Shown one piece after another: positions 19,732 to 30,600 of a stretch of DNA of 64,000 nucleotides (its first letter is position 1; every line of letters begins with the position of its first letter). The position numbers and the translations under genes are program-made. This DNA comes from Mesostigma viride. Lineage: Eukaryota; Streptophyta; Mesostigmatophyceae; Mesostigmatales; Mesostigmataceae. Under the pieces are notes generated by a model that worked only from the letters and a program-made list of their open reading frames with translations, did no database searches and was not told where the DNA came from. Where the stretch lies: assembly GCA_009746045.1 (NCBI GenBank), contig RPFO01000359.1:363683-427682 (forward strand). The letters run 5' to 3'.

Positions 19732-20639
19732 CTATAAGGGAAATCTCATCAAGCTATTGAATGAGGACTACGGCGTGGAGGTGTCGGCAATGTAGGAGTT
19801 GGGGGACATCGACGCCCCTCCGCTTCCGGTACTAGAAGATCCAGACAAGGACAGGGAGGTGGTGCTTTTGAGCGAGGAGGGGTACAAAGATCTAGAGGGG
19901 AGAATCGGAGGCACGGTTCCACTTTCACCGTACGAAATGCGTCTTAAGGCGGTGTACGAACTGGCTCACCGGTTGTACATGATTCCGTATGATCTCATCA
20001 ACGACGAGCTCCCTCGAATTCTGGACAAGGAGATGGGAAGGAAGGCGTACGCTGGCATTCGTCAATATTCGAAGTTGACGGGACTGGGAACCAAGGAGCA
20101 TTTCAAAGACAATCTGTTGATTCTGCAGAAGTCAGAGTCCTTGTTTGATCTGAAGGCGTATTCTCGTTTTGGACTAGCACAGTCTCTGGCCATTACGCTC
20201 AAGCTACTAGAAGGGACGCCTATCATCGACTTCATCACGACGGCTGATCCGTCCAATCTCACATGCAATGAAGTTGACGCGCGACGAGACGATTGCACTA
20301 GGGAATAAAATTGACAGCGAAATCGCCGACAAGGCCTGGTTCATGCGCTCAACATTTGGATACCAACGGCGAGCAGGCGAGGCTTGTAGCCTTTCTTTTG
20401 CACAATGTAGCGGTCTCATCAAAAGGCTGTTAAGCCCGACTCTGGGAATTTCTGCCAAGGGGGCGAAGGGCAACAGTCGCGGCGGTGGTTACTTGGAAAT
20501 TTCAAAGGCGGACATGCACGCGTTTCTTGATAGGTATAAACCCTCGTGGTGGGGCGATGAGAAGGATTATTCGATAGCGTCGTTGTCTGGCCTGTCGATG
20601 GATGAAATCGCCTCTTTCCTGCAGGGAGCGGATAAGTAA
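19732..20639 (+). pseudogene. Viral primase-helicase, 3' part
   Basis: The frame that stops at the Cop2 insertion resumes exactly after the CTATA duplication. It meets an in-frame TAG at 19793-19795 after about 20 codons and stays open for another 170 codons (PLSPYEMRLKAVYELAHRLYMIPYDLIN). It then shifts near 20265 into a last frame ending at 20639 (MKLTRDETIALGNKIDSEIADKAWFMRS). I read this as the C-terminal region of one long protein that has acquired a nonsense and a frameshift mutation. A separate small downstream gene is the alternative. TTTTAATAAAAG just after the stop is a likely polyadenylation signal. Confidence 0.7.
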
Positions 20640-20809
20640 TTTTAATATTTTAATAAAAGCCTGTTTCTGCCATGCATTTCTTTGTAAAGATAGTTTACAA
20701 CCTCCAGGACGTCGCGCTCAATGTCTCCTCATCGCCGAGTAGACGTCGATCCGGTTCCAGTCACACCCCGCCGCGCGGCCCTCGCCGCCTCCCTCACCAT
20801 GCGAGGCCA
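20640..20809 (+). other. Spacer between helicase end and hairpin repeats
   Basis: Contains AATAAA (about 20651) and then GC-rich DNA. No gene supported. Confidence 0.5.
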
Positions 20810-21414
20810 TGGCGAAAAATTGGGCGTTCTTTTCTTAAGAGTAAGTACGTGCAATTTTTCGCCACCTCCAACAATTACCCACGCCACCTCAGCGCCGGCC
20901 AGTGCAGGGGAAGGTGGCGAAAAATTGGGCGTTCTTTTCTTAAGAGTAAGTACGTGCAATTTTTCGCCACCACTCTCATACCTTGACAAACACCTCCTAT
21001 GACCCGCGCCAAGGGGTGGCAGGGTGGCGAAAAAATGGGCGTTCTTTTCTTAAGAGTAAGTACGTGCAATTTTTCGCCAACACCCCTCACACCTTGACAA
21101 ACACCTCCTATGACCCGCACCAAGGGGTGGCAGGGTGGCGAAAAATTGGGCGTTCTTTTCTTAAGAGTAAGTACGTGCAATTTTTCGCCAACACCCCTCA
21201 CACCTTGACAATACACCTCCTATGACCAGCGCCAATGGGTGGCAGGGTGGCGAAAAATTGGGCGTTCTTTTCTTAAGAGTAAGTACGTGCAATTTTTCGC
21301 CAACACCCCTCACACCTTGACAATACACCTCCTATGACCAGCGCCAAGGGGTGGCAGGGTGGCGAAAAATTGGGCGTTCTTTTCTTAAGAGTAAGTACGT
21401 GCAATTTTTTGCCA
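20810..21414. repeat. Six tandem 105-112 bp repeats, each with a hairpin
   Basis: Repeat units start at 20810, 20915, 21025, 21136, 21248 and 21360. Each unit contains a 55-base inverted repeat with arms TGGCGAAAAATTG and CAATTTTTCGCCA around a loop that includes CTTAAGAGTAAGTACGTG. Linkers of about 55 bp (ACACCCCTCACACCTTGAC..., CCTATGACC) are also conserved, less so between the first two units. The third unit has one base change in the left arm (AAAAAATGGG). The array lies directly beyond the viral primase-helicase gene, where an origin or a genome end would be plausible. Confidence 0.92.
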
Positions 21415-21710
21415 ACACCCCTCACACCTTGACAATACACCCACAACTGCCGGGGTGGTGACAGATGCCAGCATAAGGGTGGTCCACTTCTCCTAGTCGC
21501 GATGACGGAATGATGACGGACATTTGATGATGGAAGATAATTAATTAATGGCCATTAATTATGGTCGCACATGCGCTGGGGCCTCGTGGTAGGCTAAGCC
21601 TTACTAATCTACACTACTGCTATCAAGGAGCTTACTAATCTACACTACTCCTATATTCCTTAATCTACACTACTCGATCCTATATCCCTTTGCGGGATAG
21701 CGGGATGGTT
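21415..21710. other. Non-coding stretch with small repeats
   Basis: No gene. It holds the perfect 20-bp palindrome TAATTAATGGCCATTAATTA (about 21540) and three copies of TAATCTACACTAC (about 21605-21675). Confidence 0.55.
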
Positions 21711-22251
21711 GCTGTCAACTGCTGGCACTTCCAACGTCCCTCACAGGACTTGGTCACTTTCCGTGGCCCTAACGGCCGACAGGCCTGTCTGGACTACGTG
21801 GTGGTACGTACGGCAGCCCAGGTGCACCTCGGTTCTGGACACCCGAGTGTTTGACACGCCCACGGTGTGCTCTGACCACCGCCTGGTGCGTGCGACCATT
21901 CGGCTCCGGTTCCACGCGTCCAAGCGCCGCGCCCCAGTGGCCCGTCCTGACTGGTCTGCTCTACGCCCGGTCCGAGGAGATCCTGAGGACTGGACGGACG
22001 CCGAGCGCGAGCGGAACCGGTGCCGACAGGAGTACATGGCGGCCCTGGACGCCCGGGCGGACGTCGACGAGCTGGACCAGGGTGCTCCCAACGCCGCCAT
22101 TTTTGCGGGCTTTGCTGCCCGCGCCCCGCTGCTGGCGGCCCGGCACCTGCCCGTCATGCCCCGCCGCCGCCCCGGCCCGCTCTACCGCGCCAGGACCCCA
22201 AGGTCTTGGCCGCCCGGCACCGCCTCAAGCGTAACCGGGACCCATTGCTGA
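21711..22251 (+). pseudogene. LINE apurinic-type endonuclease fragment
   Basis: In one frame the start reads CWHFQRPSQDLVTF followed by LDYVVVR. The next part, after a frame change near 21840, reads TPTVCSDHRLVRATIRLRF. The SDHRLV box is the C-terminal active-site motif of exonuclease-III-like endonucleases of non-LTR retrotransposons. The downstream WSALRP...DW segment fits the linker towards RT, which is missing. This is probably a relic of the LINE family seen at 37.4-43.3 kb, although the overlap is not enough to prove it. Confidence 0.7.
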
Positions 22252-24027
22252 AACCGGTGCTCGATCCTCAGTGTACAGCCATACGCAATACGCAATCATA
22301 CGGGGCCCGTGGGTATGGTGTATAACACGCCATACGGGGTACGTATAATACGCAAATCATACGGGGACTCTTGAAAATGCTGTTTTTTGCATGGTTCAGG
22401 GGGTTCTTCAACATTCTGACCAATTCGGCATGTTTTTTTTGTGTTCTTGCAACACCAGTGACTTGCCTTTATTTAACACATCATCACATAATATTGCCGT
22501 TGCCGTCGCTGCATGCCTACAAATACAAGCATTCGTGTATCCATTGCTCCCACTCCACCAACTTCTTATTGAAAACATTAAGTGGTCGCTTAAAATGGAC
22601 AGCAAAATGGCGTCCCCTGCCATTTGCAGTTCTCCGAGCAAAGTTTGCGAATCCCCAACTCCCCCACGCCTGGCTGACGTACTCAAAGCCGCTCCCCTCT
22701 CTCCCAGGACCGCGTGTCCATCGAGAATGCCCTGCCGCAATGGACCCCGTTTTAACACCAGCAGCTGTGGATGCATTGATGCACTCAAGAAAAAAGACCT
22801 TCCCCTTCCTCGCAAGGCCCCTAAAAAGACGACACAACACGCTACATGGCAACGCCCCTACAAAAATCCCAGCCTTACTGACACAACTATGTCAGACCGG
22901 CAACTACGAAATGTCAGCAAAATGATTCGAGTCAGTTTAACTACACTAGTCGCCAATCAAGGGCAGTTTCAGGCCAGCATACAAAATTAAAAGGCCTTAT
23001 AAATACGACCTTTTTAACCACCTGAACAACAACGAAAACTGCCCGTAACTAATCACCCAGTTACAAAATCCAAACTGATTATCATCCGCTAAAAACGGCC
23101 CTAGTCGCCGGCCATGCCAGCGAAACTGGAACCCCAAGAGCATGCCACGTAATCTTTGCCGCCGTCAGGAACACTTCGATTGCGGCGTTCGTTCTCGCCC
23201 ATTATAAGAAACTATTTTCAGAGAAATCCGATTGTACATCTGTTGTTATTAATAATGTCTGTAAATAGCACATGGTCAGTCGGCCAACTTGCCAAAAGCA
23301 ATAAGACGTGCCAGAAACAGACATCTTGCCTACTCGTGGTAGGCCACCATGCAATATTGATCTACATGAAGCAAGAATCCATACGGGCTGCCAACAATGT
23401 GGCTAGCGTGCAGGATACCATGCATGCCAGCAACCCGACCCAGCTTCCCTAAACCATTAACACATATGGTACGGTGGCTGGCTAGCAGCAGCCTGCATGG
23501 CTAAATAAGGCATTTATGTGCATCGCGAGTCACACCAAATACCCCGCAGCCTGCGACGTAATGCCTCCGGCGGCCTCTTGCACTCGCTCACTCTTGCCTC
23601 CTTCGCGTACGTAGCGCCCATGATATGGCGGGTGCTAGCCTTGCTCGGGTGGTAGAACCCGAGAATTTTGCATCCAAAAGTGTGCACGTCACTTAGCTTG
23701 TAGTTACCTGTCGGCTGCCCTTTCTTGTTGAGAGTCTGTTCTTTCACGATGTGTGTCCAGACAGTCTCGAATACGGCCTGCATCTCGTCGGCCCAGTCAT
23801 CATCGTGTTCCATAGACCCACACCATCACCGTCGCTATAGCCATGGTGCCTGGATGTCAATTGTGCTACGATTAAATGTTAGGTGCCAGATGCGCGCCCT
23901 TGTTGGCAGACAACATAACTTTGTCACCTAATTTCCTCGTCCTTCGTCTCCTAGACCCTAGTCCGACACGCAGCCATCTGCAGCAATGCACGTACAGTCG
24001 TACATGCACGGCCAGCTTGGCACCTGC
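22252..24027. other. Anonymous DNA, two doubtful reading frames
   Basis: About 1.8 kb without a confident gene. 22255-22365 has several copies of CGCAATCATACGGGG-like units. A plus-strand frame at 22595-22990 (131 residues, MDSKMASPAICSS...) overlaps an equally long frame, so neither is convincing. A minus-strand frame at 23514-23813 (99 residues, DDDWADEMQAVFETVW) has protein-like composition but no recognisable domain. Confidence 0.4.
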
Positions 24028-24604
24028 TGTTACGTCCCAGCCCTTTTGGTCGGACGTAACAATGGAATAAATTACTAAGGCTGTTTGGTCTATTGTATTT
24101 GGGTTATATGGACCTTGGCCATTGTGTGAATTGGACTAGTTATTTGGTCCTAGGTTGCCCTTTTAGGGGCCGGTGCCGTGGCGCCGCGCCGTTCTGAGTC
24201 CTTCCGTAGTTCTAGGCGTGGATCCTATAGTTGAGGGTCGATGTCGGCCCGGATCTTACGTGGAATGAGTGACTTGGATTGTTCTAGGGAAATTGGCGTG
24301 TATCTGCGCCGCAATCAACCTAGGTTAAATTGGTCCGAGGACGAGAGTCTCGTCCTCTTGGTGAATGATAAGTGCGAATACGCCTACACATTGAGCCCGG
24401 GGCAATTATCCATTTGTAATTGGTCTTGCTAGCCATTATAAGTGTGTACAATTAGCTTGGCATTAAGCCGTGATGCCAGATATCTCACGACTCTCGTCGT
24501 GAAGCGCAACTTACATTAGGCCATCTTGGATTATTCCTAATTCCGGCAAGGAGGGTCTTTCGCTACGTAGCCCAGGCTAGGAGTGTCTGGGCTGGGACGT
24601 AACA
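24028..24604 (+). repeat. Candidate 5' LTR with 16-bp terminal inverted repeats
   Basis: Begins TGTTACGTCCCAGCCC and ends with its exact reverse complement. TGGTTATCGGAGG begins two bases later and resembles an initiator-Met primer-binding site with one extra T. No direct duplication flanks it and no second copy was found in the window. It is best read as the 5' LTR of the Gypsy element, whose 3' end is missing. Confidence 0.55.
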
Positions 24605-25358
24605 CTGGTTATCGGAGGAAATGTGCTGGAAAGGTTAGCTAACTCTCGCGGAGAGGGTTAGTGAGCCAATTAGGATACCAAGGCGGAGCTTGGCGTAGGT
24701 AGAGGTTCCGGAATTCAACGATTGCTGACAGGTCGGCGGCCAGCCCGTAAAGGGATTCAACGACGACCTAGACAACAAGCGGCCAGTCTGGGATACTCGG
24801 CGGGGCTAGCAATAGTCCTGTGGTGAGGTGCTGTCAACGATAGCGTTCAGCTCTCCTGTTTTCAACGACACCTAGTGGCGGCCAGGGCTTGCCTTCAACG
24901 ACACCGGGTGGCGGCCAGCTCAGGAGGGATCTACGTCATCGAAGATGGTATGTCCCCTAGTTAGAATTCTTCTTTACAAGCTACGCCTGCTGAAGGCTAG
25001 CTGGTGAGCTCGCTTTCTCTCCGGAACCGCATGCGCACGCGTAGGGGGTTTATGTTCTATGTTGTACCCTCTATAGGTTGTGATTGTCGTTGGAGCCCAT
25101 GGACGTCGCGGAGACGGACATTCGTTGTTTGACCTGCAAGGGGTCGTGGGGGTGGATACCGTCTGGCTGTTGCCGACTGTGTTGACGGTGTTTACCTCCT
25201 TGTGTGCGTATAGCCCGTTCCGCGGAAAGCTCGGGCGTGTGCTGTGTTAGGCTCCGTGCTTCTCCCTTGTCTGTTTGGTAAAGGTCACTGCATTTAGAGG
25301 TAGCCTGGGATTCCCCTTTTTCTCCTGCTTGCAAGCTTCTACCAGGTTATGATGTATC
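24605..25358 (+). other. Gypsy leader region
   Basis: No gene. It has a loose repeat TTCAACGA...GGCCAG (four copies, 24714-24925) and a candidate primer-binding site at 24606-24618. Confidence 0.45.
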
Positions 25359-25664
25359 ATGCCGAGACGCAACAGAATAAATAAGGGTGGTCAGTCTGGT
25401 TTTCCTTACTATGCTGTGGCCCATGATGGAGGCGAGGGTAGACCAGCCATATTTTATAGTTGGAAGGCATGTGAAGAACACATCAAGGATAAGATAATGT
25501 CCAGAGACTCTAGTGCTAAGTGGAAGGGGTTTGATAACATCACTGATGCAGATAGGTTTGTTATAGGGAACACATGCCATTGCCTGAGGGGATGCACACC
25601 ACTCGTGAATGCTCTAAGCCACCCACGCTCAGCAGTCAGGGGGAGGGGACAGCAGTTACAGTGA
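25359..25664 (+). CDS. Small protein with viroplasmin / RNase H1 N-terminal-like domain
   Basis: A frame of 101 residues starting at ATG 25359. YYAVAHDGGEGRPAIFYSWKACEEHI followed by AKWKGFDNITDADRFV matches the layout of the hybrid-binding domain shared by RNase H1 N-termini and caulimovirus viroplasmins: a YAV start, a W-x-x-C helix, then a K-F/G-F box and a D-A-x-x-F/V helix. The domain binds RNA-DNA hybrids. It lies between the candidate 5' LTR and gag, so it may be an accessory frame of the Gypsy element or an unrelated relic. The last 25 residues look like read-through into non-coding DNA. Confidence 0.6.
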   Translation: MPRRNRINKGGQSGFPYYAVAHDGGEGRPAIFYSWKACEEHIKDKIMSRDSSAKWKGFDNITDADRFVIGNTCHCLRGCTPLVNALSHPRSAVRGRGQQLQ

Positions 25665-25832
25665 CCTTCTCTCAGTTGACCATTGGCCCTAGCAAACAGT
25701 AGAGGAGACTATTACTAGGGAGTAATACTAGGCTCTATATTTATAGATCTATAGCACGTGGTTGCTCTCTCTCTCTCTCTCTTTCTTCCTGGGGAGGTGT
25801 TGCCTGCAGTGTAAGGTACCGGTACGAGCACC

Positions 25833-26134
25833 ATGCCAACACGGTCCCAAACAAGGAACGCCAGAGAGACAGAGGATGAGACCAGAGAAAGAGACCCAGA
25901 AATTACAGAGGTAGAACCGGTAGACAACCACGAGCACGGTACAGAGGGGCTAGAGGTACCACTGCACGTCCAAGCAGGTACAGGTACAGGTGAGGTCATG
26001 GAGAGACCTGCTGAAGGCTTCCCACGATCCAGAGATCAGAACCCTAGGTTCCCAGCAGATGGGGACAATCTAGACGCCTTAACAAGGCAGGGAGATGACA
26101 GGAGTGACCTAGAGAGGCTCCAAGAGTACTCGCT

Positions 26135-26169
<35 letters not shown>

Positions 26170-27629
26170 GGCAGCAGCAACAGCAGCAGCAGCAACCGCA
26201 GCAGCAGCAACCGCAGCAGCAGCGACAGCAGCAGCAGCAGCAGCAGCAACGTTCACCGCAGCAGCAACGGCAACAGCAGCAACCCCGGATGCAGCAACCA
26301 CAACCCCAGACGAGACCACAATGGCTACCACCTGATCCAGAGCAGCAGGGAGACGAGAATGAAGATGCCCTGCACTACCGTTATCAGCAGCCAGCCACAG
26401 GGCGGCCATTGCATCCCTGGGCGGGGCGGGGGCGTCCCCTGGGACCTCCGCCGGTCCCCACTCACCGGGGCAGACGCAGAGTGTCCTTCGGCAGTACTTC
26501 CCTGTTGCCCACGGCGCTATGGGCTTCGGATGAGGATGGTGAGATTCCAGGGGCAGATGGCGAGTTCGACGATCTGGACGGGATGGGCGAGGTTGACGAG
26601 GGTCCCGTTACTCAGGGCCCGCCTGTTGGTACTCATAGACCTTGGACCAGGCCAGGGGACGACAGAAGCAGTGCCACTGCCCGAGGCGAGGAGACTCATA
26701 CGCCCGTCCAGCGTCCGGTACCCCAGCCGCAGCGTCCACGGGCGCTTGACAGCAGCGTGGTCCCTTCGCCCGCGGCCGTCGGTAACCTGAATTTCAGCAG
26801 GGTGGCACTGGATGACCCGGGGTACGAACACCCCTCGTCGGTACAGGTGCGCCGGACACACGGCGCACCGGACAGATCCGGATCTCTCCCGCGGTCGCAG
26901 CCTCCAGCATTCGGCTCCATCTCATACAGAGAGGTCGGTGGGCCTAAGCTTAACACGATAAAGGCCCCACCGATGCCTACCTTCAAGAATGTACCCAAGC
27001 TGCACGCGGATATGAAACCGCGAGAGGTCGACGAATGGGGACGCATGTGGCAACAGCAGTATACCGTTTGGTGCAATCACAACAGCTGGGAACTGGCCAC
27101 CTGTGATTTGATCCCACATGTGGTCAACACCTGCATGGACCCCTCGGTGGTGAGCATCTTGAACTGTGAGAGCATCGCATCCCAGTCATACCCGCAAACC
27201 GTGGAGGAGCTGATGGACCGGGTGCGCCGCAAGCTGATACCCCCAGACGCGGAGCTCCACGAGCGGATCGCTTTCGGCAAGCTGCGCCAGGGGACCACCC
27301 CATATCGCGAGTTTCTGTCCAAGTTTGAGTCCAGCGCCGCTTATCTATCCGACATGACCTGGTACGAGTACAAGATCAGATTCATCGAGGCGCTCAGCCC
27401 CGAGCTGCAGGACGAGGTATTCAAACACTACGCTGAGGTCCCCTGGAAGGAGTGGGACATCCTGAATATCCAGAGATACCTTCTGCAGGTGGCCGACGTG
27501 GTGTCTCGCGGGCGCGCCCCCTCGGTGCGCCGTTTCTTCAGGCCAGCTCCCCCGCGACGGGTGAACCAGATGTACTCCACCGAGCTCGCCGGCGAGGAGG
27601 AGGACGAGTACATACCTCGACGACCCTGA
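25833..27629 (+). CDS. Gypsy Gag with poly-Gln tract
   Basis: 598 residues. The acidic N-terminus leads into a glutamine-rich block of about 60 residues (CAG repeats, 26135-26285), then a Pro/Arg/Gly linker. A capsid domain of the retrotransposon-gag type follows (MPTFKNVPKLHADMKP...VEELMDRVRRKLIPP...YREFLSKFESSAAYLSDMT, about residues 370-560). The frame ends at 27629, but the zinc knuckle (CFMCSEVGHLKRDC, 27690) is in the next frame. Gag therefore originally continued past this stop, or a frameshift is programmed near 27610. Confidence 0.85.
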
Positions 27630-27687
27630 TGATGGCTACCCTGACCCGGGCGTCAACGCGATCGACGCTAGTAAGGCGTGGTGCTTC

Positions 27688-30600
27688 ATGTGCAGCGAGG
27701 TGGGACACCTCAAGCGCGACTGCCCCAAGCTCCGGAGCAAGCACGCCAGTCGTGGTTCAGGGGATATGGAACCCAGTGTTCGCTTCTCTGGACCGGCCTT
27801 CGGCAGCCGCCCCGACTCCTCCGGGCCCCGGGACCGACCCCGCAACGCGGGCGAGCGTGCGGCTCGCCTGCAGCATGCCAGACAGGTTCCGACTCAGTAT
27901 CAGCAGCCGCGACCGCCCGCGACCAGCTCTACCAAGGGCGTGCTACGTGCGGTTAACGAGATTGAGGCGCGGCGACAGTCCTCCTCTTCCGGCCAGACGT
28001 ACGCTGTGGCCGGCTACGAGTATGACGACGAGGAGGAGGCTGACGAAGAGGAGGAGGGGGGGGAAAGAGGGCGGGCGGTCGGGCGAGGGGGCCTCCCGTC
28101 CCACCGCTCCTCGGGAGTAGTAGCCTTGCCCATGGGCTTGGGCCCCGGGGGAGAGGATAGGGTAGAGAAATCAGATAGTAGCCCTGACGCGGAGTCAATT
28201 AGAATAGAGGTAGACGTCAATAACGTGGCTTCAGACGCGGCCACCCAACCGGCGGCGCGTGCGGCGCAAGGAGGCTCGCGCCATTTGTTTCTTTTCAGTG
28301 GAGGGTTACTGGTTCCTCCCACCGTCCTTGATCCGTATTTGAAGGAGAAAACGGTCATGGACGTGAAGTTCCTGGTCGACACCGGTGCCTCCACGTCCTT
28401 CATCAACGAGGCCCTGGTGCGCCGGCTGGGCCTGGTCCCGCGACCCCACACCACGGCAGTGTATGTCACGTATTCGGATGGCCGGCGACACCAATCGCCA
28501 GGCCTCGCCGACATCAAGGGGGTGCTGCAGGGCACGCCGGTGGACCTGGTGGCGACTATTGCGCCGCTGGGTGCTGCTGACATCATCGTTGGAGTGGACT
28601 GGTTGGACAAGCAGGATGTGGACATCAGTGTGCGCCGACGGGTAGTTTGGTTCCCGGACGGTTCCTTCTGGTGCCCCGATAGCGAGTACAGGGCACAGGC
28701 TGCTGCGGTCCATAACATTACACACGAGCGCTCGGCGGACGGGCCTCGTCCAGTGTCCCAGATCCTGATGAGTAGCAAGACGCTGGCCCGCCAGCTCCGG
28801 AAGGGGAAGGAGTATGCGATGTACCGCATCGACTTGGACAGCACCCAGGTCATGCTTAACGAGATCGGTGCCGGCTTCACTCCGGACGAGCTGGCGCGGT
28901 TCAACGCCGTCCTGGAGAAGCGCGCTGCTCTCTTCGCGGATCGCACCCCACAGTTCCCTCCCAATTGGTCGGTGCTACACCGAATACAGGTCCAGGAGGG
29001 CGCAGGACCGACAGCGTCTCCTATGTACCGCATGGGCCCAGTCGAGCTGGTGGAGCTCAAGAAGATTCTTATTTCACTGCTCGACGCCGGGCTCATTGAA
29101 CCCAGCAACAGCCCCTTCTCAGCGGGCGTGCTGCTCGTTCCCAAGCCAGGGGGCAAGTGGCGTCTGGTGACTGACTACCGGAAGCTGAACGCCATCACCG
29201 TCAAGTCCCGGTATCCTCTCCCGCGGATTGACGACATCTTCAACCGTGTCCAAGGGGCTACATGTTTCACCGTCATCGACTGCGCGGACGGGTTTTGGCA
29301 GCTGCGCATCGCGCCCGAAGACTGCCACAAGACAGCGTTCGCCACGCCCTTCGGTCACTACCAGTTTCGGGTGGCGGCAATGGGGCTGTGCAACTCGCCT
29401 GCGTCCTTCCAGATGCTGATGAACGACATCCTCCGTCCGGTGATGGGCACGGCCCACCTGCCGCAGGTCTCCAAGGATCTGACGGACCCGCAGAAGGGGG
29501 CGCGCCCACCCTGGACCTACAAGCGCACGTGCGCGCTGGCGTACCTGGACGACATCTTGGTGTACTCCAAGACGTTCGAGGAGCACCTGGAGGATGTTGA
29601 CGCAGTGCTTCAGATCATGGAAGACGAGCACCTGTCGGCGAGGAAGGCCAAGGTGCGCGCTGGCCGCTGTGTGCCCTTTTTGGGCCATACCCTGTCGGCG
29701 GATGGTATCGCGACTGACCCGGAGAAGATCGAGGCCGTCCAGCAATGGCCGGTCCCCACGGACGTGAAAGGGGTGCGCAGTTTCCTGGGGTTGGCTTCCT
29801 ACTACCGGCGGTTCATTCCGCGGTTTGCCACCATCGCCGCCCCGATTAACGCTCTTCTCAAGAAGGGTACTCAGTTCCTTTGGGCTGAGCAGTGCCAGCA
29901 GGCCTTCGAGGCACTTAAGCGCCACCTCACCACAGCGCCGGTCCTCGTCCTGCCGGACCCGTCCCTTCCCTTCGTCGTGGCTACGGACGCCAGTAAGGTG
30001 GCCATCGGGGGTGTTCTCCTGCAGGACCAGGGCAAGGGCCTTCAGCCCATCGAGTACATCTCACGCACAATGATTCCGGCGGAGCGGAATTACCCAGTGC
30101 ATCAGCAGGAGCTCCTGGCAGTAGTCTACAGCTGCCACACGTGGCGTCATCATCTTCTGGGGGCCCAGTTTTCGGTGGCCATTAGTGAGCAGGGGGATCT
30201 CGACCCCCACCGCCTGGTGATCCACACCGACCACCGGCCGCTCACCCACCTCCTGGTGCAGCCCAACCTGACGCCCCGCCAAGCGCGGTGGATGGAGTAC
30301 TTGTCACAGTTTGCGCCGTTCAAGATCCAATATGTCAAAGGCGCGGACAACGTGGTGCCAGACGCCCTCTCGCGACGGGCGGACTATTGGTTCTACGAGG
30401 ACATGGATGTGCTTCATACCACCTGCGTACCCGTGGCCGCCCCGGGGACCGCCTACGGCGTGGAGCCACGGTCTCCCCGGGCCCGCCACCTATTTCATCT
30501 GGGGCACACCACCAGTGATGACTTGTCACCTCTCCTGGAGGAGACGAGTGCCCACGAGGACGTGGACGCCCCCGGGGAGGGGGAGGGATCGCATACACGC

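Noticed and set aside
19793-19795. Reassigned stop codon (TAG read as sense) in the helicase
   Set aside because: Intact genes here (ATPase, Gag, Pol) end at ordinary TAA and TGA and show no internal TAG. The helicase has other lesions, so a nonsense mutation is simpler.
20810-21414. CRISPR array
   Set aside because: Repeat units are 105-112 bp with conserved linkers and large internal hairpins. There are no short repeats with unique spacers and no cas genes, and the genome is eukaryotic.
22371-22990. Host gene at 22.4-23.0 kb
   Set aside because: Two overlapping frames of similar length compete, with no domain, no clear start context and no supporting neighbour.
27610-27640. Programmed gag-pol frameshift in the Gypsy element
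   Set aside because: The zinc knuckle, normally part of Gag, is in the second frame and no slippery heptamer is obvious. A single-base mutation or sequencing error is more likely.
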